Shown: positions 32,523 through 41,797, counted from the first letter of the stretch. The stretch is 64,000 nt of DNA from Rhizobium glycinendophyticum (GCF_006443685.1 NZ_VFYP01000002.1:1-64000); one strand, 5' to 3'. The notes: generated by a model not told the origin, from the letters alone. Translations and numbers: made by a program.

Positions 32523-33790
32523 CCGATCGTCTCTATACCGAAAGCATGAACAGCGGCGCCAACCGCCTGATCGGCAGCCTGACCGGCGGCGACATGCGGC
32601 ATGGCGCGGAAGCAGAAATCGCAGTCGGCCGCCCCGGCCGCCGCCTCAGCATCTATCCCGGCCAGATGGGATATGACCTGCAGGACGAATTGGAGCACCT
32701 GACCTACCGTGTCATGGAAGCCAATGTCTTCTTTGCCCCCCGCTTCCTCGCTCCCGCCATGCCGCGTCTCGAAGAACGGCAGGTCCGCCTTGCCGTCATC
32801 AGAGACGAGGATGAGCGCCGCTCGCGCCTGCGCATGCTCTTTCCTTACTCTGTCGAGAAGCCCGGGTTTTCTGTCGGCCCCTCGATCATCCGCATCTGGT
32901 CCAACCCCTTCGGACCACTCGGCACACCGCTGGTTGACGCCGAAGGGGCAGCCGAGACGCTGGACAACTTGCTGGAGGCGCTCGGCCGTTCGGAAGCCAA
33001 GCTTCCCGGTGTCCTCGTCTTCCCGGATCTGCGCCTCGACGGGCGTTTTGCCCAGCTCGCCCGCGCCGTTGCCATCAGCCGTGACCTGCCGCTGACCGTC
33101 ACCACCACCTACGAGCGCCCAATGCTGGAAAGCCTGGACGACGGCGAAACCTATCTGCGCGCATCGCTCAACAAGAACCATCTCCGCGAGATGCGCCGCC
33201 AGTTCCGTATGCTCTGCGAGATCGGGCCCGTTACCTACAATGTCGCCCGCCAGCCTGAGGAAATTCGCGTGCGCATGGAAGAATTCCTCGCACTTGAAGC
33301 CAGCGGCTGGAAGGGTCGCAAACGTACCGCCATGGTCAATGACCGCCTGCGCGCTGCCTTTGCCCGAGAAGCGATCACCAATCTTGCCGAAGCCGATCAG
33401 GTCCGCATTCACACGCTCGACCTCGGCGGTAGGGCCATTGCCTCGATGGTGGTCTTCATCATGGCCGGCGAAGCTTATACCTGGAAGACTGCCTTCGATG
33501 AGACCTACGCCCGTTTCTCGCCGGGCAAGCTGCTCGTTGCCGATCTCACCGAATGGCATCTCGACGACGCCAACATAAGACGCACCGACAGCTGTGCAGC
33601 ACCCGATCATCCGATCATGGCGCGCTTCTGGAAGGAGCGGGAAGCCATGGGCACGCTGGTAATTGGCCTGCGCTCCAACACCGACCGCGATGTCCGCCAA
33701 GTGGGCGCCCAGCTGCACATGTATCGTAACACCCGCAACATTGCCCGCATCCTGCGCGACAAGGTGCTGAACCGCCGCTTCGGCGGCTGA
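32519..33790 (+). CDS. FemAB/CelD-like GNAT acyltransferase
   Basis: The 423-residue soluble protein has a C-terminal BioF2-like acetyltransferase domain (about 215-390): KNHLREMRRQFRML, FLALEASGWKGRKRTAM and SMVVFIMAGEAYTWKTAFDE are typical. This branch often sits in exopolysaccharide gene clusters. Its 4-base overlap with the flippase gene suggests a joint role in an exported glycan. The exact reaction is unknown. Confidence 0.8.
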   Translation: MTDRLYTESMNSGANRLIGSLTGGDMRHGAEAEIAVGRPGRRLSIYPGQMGYDLQDELEHLTYRVMEANVFFAPRFLAPAMPRLEERQVRLAVIRDEDERRSRLRMLFPYSVEKPGFSVGPSIIRIWSNPFGPLGTPLVDAEGAAETLDNLLEALGRSEAKLPGVLVFPDLRLDGRFAQLARAVAISRDLPLTVTTTYERPMLESLDDGETYLRASLNKNHLREMRRQFRMLCEIGPVTYNVARQPEEIRVRMEEFLALEASGWKGRKRTAMVNDRLRAAFAREAITNLAEADQVRIHTLDLGGRAIASMVVFIMAGEAYTWKTAFDETYARFSPGKLLVADLTEWHLDDANIRRTDSCAAPDHPIMARFWKEREAMGTLVIGLRSNTDRDVRQVGAQLHMYRNTRNIARILRDKVLNRRFGG

Positions 33791-33792
33791 TG

Positions 33793-33822
33793 AGAGCCGT
33801 TCATTTCTAAATGAACGGCTCT
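33793..33822. terminator. long hairpin between FemAB-like and acyl-CoA synthetase genes
   Basis: A perfect 14-bp stem (AGAGCCGTTCATTT/AAATGAACGGCTCT) with a minimal loop lies between converging genes. It overlaps the last bases of the synthetase gene. It probably terminates transcripts from both sides. Confidence 0.75.
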
Positions 33823-35455
33823 AGCTTGCCTTGGCGATCTCGCCATCGCGCAGGAAGCGGCGGATCACCTTGCCGCTCGTGGTGAGCGGAAGCTCGGCCA
33901 CGAATTCGATCTCGCGCGGATATTCATGCATCGACAACCGGTGTTTCACCCAGTCGCGGATCTCGGCGGCAAGCACCTCCCCCGGCCCAAATCCCGGCTG
34001 CAGCACAACGAAAGCCTTGACGATCTCGGTCCTCAGCGCATCCGGCTTGCCGATCACCGCCGCCAGCCGCACGGCCGGATGTCCGCTCAGGCAATCCTCG
34101 ACCTCCGCCGGCCCGATCCGATAGCCGGACGAGGTGATGACATCGTCGTCACGTCCGAAGAACTGCACATAGCCCTCCTCGTCCTGCCGCCCGAGATCCC
34201 CGGTCTTCATCCAGTCACCGATGAATTTCGCTTCGGTCGCCTCGGCATTATTCCAGTAGCCCAGAAACATCACCGGATCCGGCCGAAGCACCGCGACCTG
34301 CCCCGTCTCGCCAGCCGGCAGAAGCCGCCCCTGCTCATCGATGATCGCCACCTCATGCCCCGGCACCGCCTTGCCGATGAAACCGCCCTTCGTCACACCC
34401 AAATGCGCGGCCGAGGACAACACGAAATTGCACTCTGTCTGGCCGTAGAATTCGTTGGGCACGATCCCGAGCGCCGATTTCACCCATTCATAGGTCTCGC
34501 GCCCCAGCGACTCTCCCGCCGATCCAATACTGCGCAGGACCAGGTCATACGTGTCGCGCGGTCGCTCAACTGCCTTCAGCAGCCGCAATGCCGTCGGTGG
34601 TATGAAGGCGTTCCTGACCTTCATCTCCGCCATGATCCGGAAAGCCATATGCGGATCAAACTTTTGCGCCGGCGACGAGACGACCGGCACGCCCAGCATC
34701 AGGGCCGGTAGGAGTGCGTTGAGCAACCCGCCCGCCCAGGCCCAGTCCGACGGTGTCCAGATCTTGTCACCCGGCTGCGGCAAAAATTCATGCGCCAGTT
34801 GAAAGCCGGGAATATGCCCAGCCAGCACCCGGTGTCCATGCAGAGCGCCCTTCGGCGGCCCCGTCGTGCCCGACGTATAGATCATCAGGGCCGGCTCATC
34901 AGGACCGCTCTCGACCACGTCGAAGACAGACGGCTGCCCATCGAGGAGGGCGGCAAAGCCCGCGACACCCTGCGCGGAACCATCAATCGACACAATCTCG
35001 CGCAAACCCGCCAGCCGTTCCCGGATCGGCTTGAGCCGCGACAGGCCGAAACCATTCGTCACAACAACGCTCGCGCCGGCATCCTTGAGCCGATATTCGA
35101 GCGCCTCTTCACCGAACAAAAGCGCCAGCGGCAGCGCGATCGCGCCCATCTTGTAGATCGCCACATGGGCGATGACCGTCTCGAAACACTGCGGCAGAAG
35201 CAGCGCCACCCGATCACCGCGCTGAACGCCGAGGCCGGACAGGGCATGGGCAAGCTGCGCCGATTGCGCGGCAAGCGCGCCATAGGTCATCGAAAGATGC
35301 TGGCCATCAGGAGAAAAGTGTTCAAGGCAAACCCGATCCGGCGCTTTCGCCGCCCAGTCGTCCGCCACCACCCGGCCGATGTTGAAATTTGAAGGGATCT
35401 CCCAGCGGAAATCGCGGCGAAGATCGTTGAAGCTATCGCGAGGTGCAAGCAGCAT
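33821..35455 (-). CDS. AMP-dependent acyl-CoA synthetase (medium-chain or AcsA-like)
   Basis: The 544-residue ANL enzyme activates a carboxylic acid to acyl-CoA via an acyl-adenylate. Motifs are the AMP-binding P-loop LMIYTSGTTGPPKGALHGH, NEFYGQTECNF, KTGDLGRQDEEGYVQFFGRD and the C-terminal lysine motif LPLTTSGKVIRRFLR. WTPSDWAWAGGLL resembles the AcsA/ACSM branch acting on short or medium chains. Monocistronic; substrate not certain. Confidence 0.88.
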   Translation of the reverse strand: MLLAPRDSFNDLRRDFRWEIPSNFNIGRVVADDWAAKAPDRVCLEHFSPDGQHLSMTYGALAAQSAQLAHALSGLGVQRGDRVALLLPQCFETVIAHVAIYKMGAIALPLALLFGEEALEYRLKDAGASVVVTNGFGLSRLKPIRERLAGLREIVSIDGSAQGVAGFAALLDGQPSVFDVVESGPDEPALMIYTSGTTGPPKGALHGHRVLAGHIPGFQLAHEFLPQPGDKIWTPSDWAWAGGLLNALLPALMLGVPVVSSPAQKFDPHMAFRIMAEMKVRNAFIPPTALRLLKAVERPRDTYDLVLRSIGSAGESLGRETYEWVKSALGIVPNEFYGQTECNFVLSSAAHLGVTKGGFIGKAVPGHEVAIIDEQGRLLPAGETGQVAVLRPDPVMFLGYWNNAEATEAKFIGDWMKTGDLGRQDEEGYVQFFGRDDDVITSSGYRIGPAEVEDCLSGHPAVRLAAVIGKPDALRTEIVKAFVVLQPGFGPGEVLAAEIRDWVKHRLSMHEYPREIEFVAELPLTTSGKVIRRFLRDGEIAKAS

Positions 35456-35786
35456 GGCCAGGGGTCCGTGTCCTCATGCCGGCTGTGCTAACATCCATCT
35501 CGCAGCCGCACAATGTTCCTACTGCAACAGCGTAAACGAAGGCGAGTGCCAGCCATGGCAATGCTCTCGGGAGCCGCCCAGTTTCGGTACGACAAGAAGA
35601 GCCTCCGTCAGGAGGGAATGAAGCTGCACAAGCGCTCTGCATCAGAAAGGTCGCCGACGGGTTTGGACTGCTTTCGCGACCGAATTCGATCAATCTTGAT
35701 CTTGATTTTGATCCCGATGCCGATGCCGATGTCTCGACCAACTGATGCAGATGCAGATGCAGATGCAGATGCAGATGCCGAGCGGC
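35456..35786. other. intergenic region with hexanucleotide repeat
   Basis: About 330 bases lie upstream of the acyl-CoA synthetase gene and downstream of the DUF2384-like gene. They must contain the synthetase promoter. The only clear structure is the GAT-periodic repeat listed separately; short open frames here are low-complexity products of that repeat. Confidence 0.45.
35744..35779. repeat. GATGCA hexanucleotide tandem repeat
   Basis: Five perfect GATGCA copies plus one GATGCC lie 8 bases beyond the stop of the DUF2384-like gene. A related degenerate GAT-periodic stretch (about 35690-35732, GATCTT, GATTTT, GATCCC, then GATGCC copies) precedes it. Read in frame it would give alternating dipeptides, but no gene supports translation. 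Such a repeat can change in length by slippage. Confidence 0.85.
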
Positions 35787-36218
35787 TCAGGCCTTGGCGG
35801 TTGCTGCAACGGCGCGCAGATGGGCGACTAGCGTCTGTAATTCCCCTGCCCGAACCATCTGCGCCGGCGTACGGCCGTCGAGCTCGGCGATATGGTGGCT
35901 GCGATACCATTTTTCCGCAGCAGGCCCCCGTCCGAGGAACCGGGCGGCAAGCGACAGGACGAGGGTCTTCGCATCGGTCGGCGACACCGTATTGGCTTCG
36001 ATCGCTGCATCGACTCGCGCGATCGCTGCCTTGGCGGACTGCTGCTTCAACGACTGACGCAGCGCCACGGCCTTCGGCGCGATTGGCGCAACGATCTTCA
36101 CCTTTGCCTCACCGGAGGCCGCCGCAGCACCGGGCTTGACCTTGGGCAACAATCCCGCATCGATCGTCACCTGTTTCACGGGCTGTGCAATGCGGATCTT
36201 CTTGCCGGACGTCGTCAT
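35787..36218 (-). CDS. DUF2384 (MbcA/ParS/Xre toxin-binding)-like protein, orphan
   Basis: The 143-residue protein has a low-complexity basic start (to about residue 45). The C-terminal half (about 85-140) resembles the toxin-binding domain of RES-Xre antitoxins: EKWYRSHHIAELDGRTPAQMVRAGELQTLVAHL follows the pattern of a Trp, a short linker, L-x-G-x-T-P and a final helix. No RES-domain toxin gene is adjacent on either side. It may be an orphan antitoxin or a domesticated regulator; the assignment rests on the C-terminal pattern only. Confidence 0.55.
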   Translation of the reverse strand: MTTSGKKIRIAQPVKQVTIDAGLLPKVKPGAAAASGEAKVKIVAPIAPKAVALRQSLKQQSAKAAIARVDAAIEANTVSPTDAKTLVLSLAARFLGRGPAAEKWYRSHHIAELDGRTPAQMVRAGELQTLVAHLRAVAATAKA

Positions 36219-36616
36219 GTCTCTGCCTTCCGTCGAATGTGTTTGATGGGCGCGGCCGTGCGCTCAAGCCCCCCACTCCGCATCACGGGCGCAGGGCTGA
36301 TGTGGAGTGAGCACTACCAGTTCGTCACCGGCTCTTCAACCAATCGACAGGCGAAGCTCAACGGACACTCCCAACTCAACGCTTGGCGATGGTGATAGCA
36401 GACCACCAAGCGGCCGTGATCGTGCCTTGAGGCCTTCCCCTTCCGAAGCAAGTCGGAAACGTCCCTTGGCTGCCGATGATCGTCACCGAGCTCTCGGCAC
36501 ACCAGCCCAACCCATACAATACAAGAAGGGGCACGAAGCGTGGAATGCCGCGCAGCGGCCGATCGCTGGGAATGCAGCGAACGCATCCCGGCAGATCGGC
36601 GCTGCTTGCCAGTCGC
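36219..36616. other. intergenic region, no gene recognised
   Basis: Nearly 400 bases lie between the DUF2384-like gene and the HlyD gene. Open frames on both strands have no recognisable domains or ribosome sites. It marks the left boundary of the alginate-type locus and may hold decayed sequence, but I see no transposase remnant or direct repeats. Confidence 0.4.
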
Positions 36617-37912
36617 CTATTCGGACCGGAACGCCTTGGAGAAAAAGTCCGTGAAGGGCTTGGTCAGATAGGACCCGACGGTGCGGTCATTCGTACGCAA
36701 AAAAGCCTCCACGGGCATCCCCGGCTTGAGCGCTAGCGCATCTCCATCATGCTCGAGTGTCAGCCGCGCCTCGTAATAAGCTGCTCGGCTCTGCGGGTCG
36801 ACGACGAGATCGGGCGAGATACGCTCGATGGTGCCATGAAGCTCCGGCGTCAGCCGTTGGTTGAAGGCGGGAAAGCGCAGAAAGGCGCCCTGTCCCAGAT
36901 GCACCTGGTCAATGTCCTGTGGTGAGATCCGGACGTCCGCCACCAGGAGGTCCGACTGCGGCACGATGAGCATGAGCGTTTCCTGCGCGAGAATGACCCC
37001 TCCAATCGTGTGGATGCTGAGCTGATGAATGGTGCCGTCTTGTGGTGCACGAATATCCAGTCGCCGCAACTGATCTTCTGCCGCGACCTTGCGCTCCTTG
37101 AGTTCCGACAGCGCGGAACTGACATCATTCAATTCCTTCGCCACGTCCCCCCGAAGCTGCTGGTCGATCTGAAAGATCTCAAGATTGGTCTCGGAAATAC
37201 GCGCTTTCGCCTGAGCGATATTGGCCCGGATGCCGGCCAACTCTCCGTCGAGATCGGCCTTTTCCCGCTGCGCCATATTCAGCCGCGAATACTGGACCAG
37301 CTTCTGCGCCCACATCTTTTGCGCCAGCGCGAGATCCTTTCGCGCCAGGTCGACCTGCACTTCCATCGCCACCGCTTGTTCCTGAAGCCCGGTAACCTGT
37401 TCGCTCAACTGGACGATCCGTTCCTGTAGTTGAGCCTTCTGCCCATCCCGTGCCTCCCGGCGCAGAGAAAAGGCTCGGGTCTCGTTCGTCAGAATATGCT
37501 GCACCCCTTCGTCTCCGGCGCGCGCCAGCAAATCTGCATCAAATGCAATCGCGGCTTGGCCGTCTCGCTCCGCCAAAAGCCGCCCCCGCTTGGCCACGAG
37601 CTCGTCCAGCGAATTGCTGACAATTGCGAGATTGGCCTTGGCTACCGTCGCGTCCAGCCGCGCCACGAGATCTCCAGCCCGCACCCTCTGCCCGTTCGAC
37701 ACGAGAATCTCGGCCACTGTCCCCCCGGCCGGATGCTGCACCTTCTTGACCTCCGAATTGACCACGACCGTACCGCCCGCAATCACCGCCCCCGAGATTT
37801 CGACGGTGGCCGCGACGCCGCCTCCAGCCGTCAGCAAGGCCAGTGCCGCCGTTGCGACCATGAGATTGCTGCGGATCGACCGAACAAGCCGATGCGAACG
37901 TTCCGAGCTCAT
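36617..37912 (-). CDS. HlyD-family type I secretion periplasmic adaptor (PrsE-like)
   Basis: The 431-residue protein has an N-terminal membrane anchor (about 18-36) and a lipoyl half-motif (EVKKVQHPAGGTVAEILVSN). A long coiled coil spans about 90-280, and the C-terminal barrel includes IRAPQDGTIHQLSIHTIGGV. It links an inner-membrane ABC exporter to an outer-membrane channel. It overlaps the ABC gene by 4 bases; a TolC partner is not in the window. The likely cargo is the RTX epimerase at 62.5 kb. Confidence 0.92.
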   Translation of the reverse strand: MSSERSHRLVRSIRSNLMVATAALALLTAGGGVAATVEISGAVIAGGTVVVNSEVKKVQHPAGGTVAEILVSNGQRVRAGDLVARLDATVAKANLAIVSNSLDELVAKRGRLLAERDGQAAIAFDADLLARAGDEGVQHILTNETRAFSLRREARDGQKAQLQERIVQLSEQVTGLQEQAVAMEVQVDLARKDLALAQKMWAQKLVQYSRLNMAQREKADLDGELAGIRANIAQAKARISETNLEIFQIDQQLRGDVAKELNDVSSALSELKERKVAAEDQLRRLDIRAPQDGTIHQLSIHTIGGVILAQETLMLIVPQSDLLVADVRISPQDIDQVHLGQGAFLRFPAFNQRLTPELHGTIERISPDLVVDPQSRAAYYEARLTLEHDGDALALKPGMPVEAFLRTNDRTVGSYLTKPFTDFFSKAFRSE

Positions 37913-39759
37913 GCACGCTCTCCCATCGCACCAAGCGGCTTGACGGTGACGCCGACGTCCAGAGCCGCCCTCTCGCCGCTATCCTCCTGCGCGCCACCTC
38001 CAGACTGTCCCGCTCTCGGGGGTATATCCGCGCCCGGATGTGGCGAAGCCGGCACCGGGCGAATGAGATCTCGCTTGCGCTCCAGCATCTGTGTCTGTCC
38101 ATCACTGACCAGCATGACCTGGTCGCAAGCATCGAGTGCGCTTGCCCTGTGGGCGATCACGATCGCGATCCCGCCCCGGGCACGCACGCTGCGGATCGCC
38201 GAAGTCAGCGCAGCCTCGCCGGCCTGGTCGAGGTTGGAGTTTGGCTCGTCGAGCACAACCAGGAACGGATCCCCGTACAGTGCCCGCGCAAGACCGATAC
38301 GTTGCCGCTGTCCGGTCGACAGCACATGGCCGCTTTCGCCGATCTGTGTGTCGTAGCCGCCGGAAAGACGCAGGATCAACTCGTGGACACCGGCCGCCTG
38401 TGCCGCTGCAATGATCGCTTCGCTTGTGGCAGCCGGATCGAAGCGGGCAATATTTTCCGCCACACTGCCCGACAGAAGCTCAAGATCCTGAGGCAGGTAA
38501 CCTATATGCCGAGAGAGCATCTCTGGCTCGAAATGTTCCAGCAGAGTTCCGTCCAGCCGGATAGAGCCTCGGGTAGCGGGCCACGCACTCACCAGGACAC
38601 GCGCCAGGGTGGACTTGCCCGCAGCACTCGGCCCCACCACTGCCAGGGCCGAGCCGGCTTGCAAACTGAACCCTGCGTTGTGAACGATCAGGTTGGAGCC
38701 GCCGGGTGCGACCACTGCCAGGTTTTCGACATCCAGTCGTGCGACCGGCGCCGGCAATTCCAGTCGTTCGCAAGAGACTTGCCCATCAAAGATTTTTGTC
38801 AGGCGCCGCCAGCTTTGGCTTGCCGCAATGAACGTTCGCCAATGGGCGATCGACACCTCGACCGGCGCAAGCGCCCGCGACACCAGTATGCCGCTAGCAA
38901 CGATCATGCCGGAACTTACTTCACCCTTGATGAACAGGAATGCGCTGAGAGCCAGAATAGCGGATTGAAGAAACATCCGGAATGCCTTGGACATCGCCCC
39001 AAAACCGGACGCCACATCGCTGAGAGAAAGTTGGCTGTCGACGAAGGCGCCGTTCAGCCCGGACCATCGGCTGGCCAGGTGCGGCATCATTCCCAGCACG
39101 CGCACGGCCTCTGCATTGCGTGAGGTTGCCTCCGCCATGCTTGATTTCTGGATCGACAGCACTGTTGCCGCATGCGACGTGCGGCGGGAGGACAGGTCGG
39201 TCGCCAAGGTCAGACACAACAGGACCAGTGCCCCTGTCAGCGCCGCCACTCCGATCCAGAAATGGAAGGCGAAACAGATCAGCATGTAGAGTGGAATCCA
39301 GGGTAGATCGAAGAGGGCGCTCGGTCCCGGTCCACCCAGAAACGAGCGGATCTGGTCCATGTCGCGTAGCGGCTGAAGCCCTTCGGCACTCGTGCGCGCT
39401 CGAAGCGGGCTCGCGGCCGTCATGGCAAAGCAGGCTTCGCTCGCCATGCTGTCAACATAAGCGCCAATCCGCGCCAGGATCCTGTTGCGAAGAAGGTCGA
39501 GTATGCCTTGGCAGGCATAAAGACCGCTGAGGATTACCAACAGCGCAATGAGGGTTGGCACGCTCCGGCTCGGCAGCACCCGGTCATAGACTTCCAACAT
39601 GAACAATGGACCGCTGAGGAAGAGCACGTTGATCAGGGCACTGACCAGACCGACCCCGAAAAACGCGCTCCGGCAACGGGAAAGCGCCTCCAGAAGCCAG
39701 GGCCGCCGAGCACCGGTTTCCGCAGGAAAAGCGACTTTCGGGGATCCGGTCCGGCTCAT
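37909..39759 (-). CDS. type I secretion ABC transporter, permease-ATPase (PrsD-like)
   Basis: The 616-residue half-transporter has about six membrane segments (residues 25-300). Its ATPase carries Walker A GPSAAGKST (about 376-384), signature LSTGQRQRIGLARAL and Walker B FLVVLDEPNSNLD. There is no N-terminal C39 peptidase, as expected for exporters of RTX proteins with uncleaved C-terminal signals. ATG 39759 has GGAGAGGAG upstream and overlaps the MucR-like stop; a longer frame to 39900 is antisense-like. About 55 Pro/Gly-rich residues extend the C-terminus. Confidence 0.93.
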   Translation of the reverse strand: MSRTGSPKVAFPAETGARRPWLLEALSRCRSAFFGVGLVSALINVLFLSGPLFMLEVYDRVLPSRSVPTLIALLVILSGLYACQGILDLLRNRILARIGAYVDSMASEACFAMTAASPLRARTSAEGLQPLRDMDQIRSFLGGPGPSALFDLPWIPLYMLICFAFHFWIGVAALTGALVLLCLTLATDLSSRRTSHAATVLSIQKSSMAEATSRNAEAVRVLGMMPHLASRWSGLNGAFVDSQLSLSDVASGFGAMSKAFRMFLQSAILALSAFLFIKGEVSSGMIVASGILVSRALAPVEVSIAHWRTFIAASQSWRRLTKIFDGQVSCERLELPAPVARLDVENLAVVAPGGSNLIVHNAGFSLQAGSALAVVGPSAAGKSTLARVLVSAWPATRGSIRLDGTLLEHFEPEMLSRHIGYLPQDLELLSGSVAENIARFDPAATSEAIIAAAQAAGVHELILRLSGGYDTQIGESGHVLSTGQRQRIGLARALYGDPFLVVLDEPNSNLDQAGEAALTSAIRSVRARGGIAIVIAHRASALDACDQVMLVSDGQTQMLERKRDLIRPVPASPHPGADIPPRAGQSGGGAQEDSGERAALDVGVTVKPLGAMGERA

Positions 39760-40232
39760 GTCTGCTCCTCTCCCGTCTGCAGGCGGGGTTTGCGCGGTCG
39801 ACCGCGCTGACGTTTGCCAAGGCCCGTGGCCTTGGCCATGTCCGATCGTTGAGCCGCATAGACAGGGGACGTGACCGGATAGTCCGGCGGCAGGTTCCAC
39901 CGCATGCGATAGGCCTCCGGAGTGAGTTGATGCTGCGCCGAAAGATGTCGTTTAAGCGCCCGGAAAGCCTTGCCGCATTCCAGACACACCAGCCGCTCAC
40001 CCCCCTGCGCATCCACCGAAACGGTATCCTCCAGCGGCTCCGGCTTAAGGTTGGAAAGGCCGAGCACCGTCCTGTGGGTCTGTTCCAAGAGGCTGGCAAG
40101 CTGTGCAGGCGGCACGATGTGATTGGTGACATACGCTCGCACCAGATTGACGGTCAGCGCCACGGCATTTGCCGGAGAAACATCTTCGGCCGCTCCCTCG
40201 GGAAGCTCCTCCGGCAGTAGATCTCTTTGCAT
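39756..40232 (-). CDS. MucR/Ros-family zinc-finger transcriptional regulator
   Basis: The 158-residue protein shows the MucR layout: a helical N-terminal oligomerisation part (about 20-65) and the zinc finger CLECGKAFRALKRHLSAQH. The hallmark RMRWNLPPDYPVTSPVYA and a basic tail follow. MucR proteins bind AT-rich promoters and control exopolysaccharide and motility in rhizobia. The gene is coupled to the exporter genes by a 4-base overlap and lies 29 bases after the phosphomannomutase gene, so it is probably a local regulator. Start at 40232; the longer frame to 40325 overlaps the upstream gene. Confidence 0.88.
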   Translation of the reverse strand: MQRDLLPEELPEGAAEDVSPANAVALTVNLVRAYVTNHIVPPAQLASLLEQTHRTVLGLSNLKPEPLEDTVSVDAQGGERLVCLECGKAFRALKRHLSAQHQLTPEAYRMRWNLPPDYPVTSPVYAAQRSDMAKATGLGKRQRGRPRKPRLQTGEEQT

Positions 40233-40261
40233 TGTCGCACAGCATTTCTGCCGCCCCGGAA

Positions 40262-41797
40262 TTAGCGTTGAATGTGCAAGGGTTGCTTGCTGTTGAGTTG
40301 AATACGCGCGGCTTCGATGCCCCAAGAAAGCAAATTGGACGCACGCTCTTTCGTCTGTGCCTCAACATAACATCGTAATTCCGGTGCGTTGCCAGAAGCG
40401 CGGTAATGCACGACGGAGCCGTCATTGAGACTGACACGCACGCCATCCAAACGGTCGACGGCACAGATGACGCCCACTGTTTTGAAATAAGCGTCCAAGA
40501 ACGCCTCGCCCTGCAAAATCCGGCTAAGAAAATCCTGTGACAACGGGGACGGGATATCCTTCAGCCGATCCGCGAGCGCATATCCCACAGGCAAGTCCCC
40601 GACGATGGCCGAAAGTGGCTTTTCCAAGTTTGCGATTGCCAGCAGGCAGGCCAGGATCGGCAACATCGCATCCCGCGTCGGCAGGCGGGTGAGCGCACGG
40701 CCCTGCCAGATCGCATCCGAACCGAGCAAGACGCCACCATTGGCCTCAAAACCGATGATCCCGGCCTTACCTGCGAAGGCGGCAGCCTCCATGGCCGCGA
40801 TGACGAAAGGCGAACCGACACGGGTGCGAACCACTTCGCCGGAACCTCCGGCGCGCTCGACCACGCTGCCGGACGTCACCGGAGTAACAATCGTTTGCAG
40901 CCCCAGGAGTTTGGCAGTGAGCAAGCCAAGCACGTCACCCCGCATGATCGCGCCCGTCTCGTCAGCGACAAGCGGCCTGTCCGCATCCCCATCCGTCGAG
41001 ACAACCGCATCGAATTGACCCGTACGCGCAATCTCCGCGATGTACTCGACCATTTCGGGTTCGTGCGCTTCCGTATCCACCGGAATAAAGTGTCCGGCCC
41101 GGCCGAAAACCGCAACCTCGGCACCAAGTCCCCGCAAAATGTCAACCATCAGGTCCCGGGCGACCGAACTGTGTTGGTACACCGCGACCCGCTGGCCGGT
41201 TAAATTTCTCGGGCCGAAGACGTCGACATACCGCGCCGTATATGCCGCATTGACCGATGGCGCCGGGACATCCTTCCGGACCGCTGCCCGTGACAGACTG
41301 TCGAGAACAGTGTCGCTGAGCGACGCCACCTGTGCCGCAATCGCAGCCTCATCCACCTTCGAGATCTCGCCATGCGGTAGATAGAATTTCAACCCGTTGC
41401 GATCATCGGGAATGTGGCTCCCCGTCACCATGATGGCCGGGCAACCGCGACGGATGGCCTCAAGCGCAAGGGCAGGAGTGGGCACAGCGCCGCAATCTAC
41501 CGCCGTCAATCCCGTGTACCCGATGGCCGCCCGGCAGTCCTCCGATATTGCCAGACTGCTGGACCGCAGGTCGCGGCCCACCAGCACCTGCCTCGTCTGC
41601 GGCGCAAAAGCCATCGCATGACGCACAAAGCCGAGTGCATAGGCGCGTGAGGGCAGGCCGACCAGATCAGCAACCAGCCCCCTGAGCCCTGAGGTCCCGA
41701 ATTTCAAATCCCCGCTGAGCGCAGTGGACAGACCGACCGGAGCGGAGGCGACGGTTGGAGAAGGAGAGACTCCTTGCAACGAAAGGACACCCATCAC
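40262..41797 (-). CDS. phosphomannomutase (AlgC-equivalent)
   Basis: The 511-residue alpha-D-phosphohexomutase interconverts mannose 6-phosphate and mannose 1-phosphate. The phosphoserine loop is VTGSHIPDDRNG (S127), the metal loop is STDGDADRPL (DGDADR 269-274), the sugar loop is FEANGGVLLG and the phosphate loop is RASGNAPELR, the last two in the form of bacterial ManB proteins rather than AlgC. It overlaps the AGE gene by 4 bases and would supply AlgA with mannose 1-phosphate. Confidence 0.9.
   Translation of the reverse strand: MMGVLSLQGVSPSPTVASAPVGLSTALSGDLKFGTSGLRGLVADLVGLPSRAYALGFVRHAMAFAPQTRQVLVGRDLRSSSLAISEDCRAAIGYTGLTAVDCGAVPTPALALEAIRRGCPAIMVTGSHIPDDRNGLKFYLPHGEISKVDEAAIAAQVASLSDTVLDSLSRAAVRKDVPAPSVNAAYTARYVDVFGPRNLTGQRVAVYQHSSVARDLMVDILRGLGAEVAVFGRAGHFIPVDTEAHEPEMVEYIAEIARTGQFDAVVSTDGDADRPLVADETGAIMRGDVLGLLTAKLLGLQTIVTPVTSGSVVERAGGSGEVVRTRVGSPFVIAAMEAAAFAGKAGIIGFEANGGVLLGSDAIWQGRALTRLPTRDAMLPILACLLAIANLEKPLSAIVGDLPVGYALADRLKDIPSPLSQDFLSRILQGEAFLDAYFKTVGVICAVDRLDGVRVSLNDGSVVHYRASGNAPELRCYVEAQTKERASNLLSWGIEAARIQLNSKQPLHIQR

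Noticed and set aside
35687..35779. Possible CRISPR array
   Set aside because: The units are 6 bases in direct tandem without spacers, and no cas genes are present.
36219..36616. Remnant of a mobile element at the left border of the alginate-type locus
   Set aside because: No transposase-like reading frame, terminal inverted repeats or target duplication could be seen.
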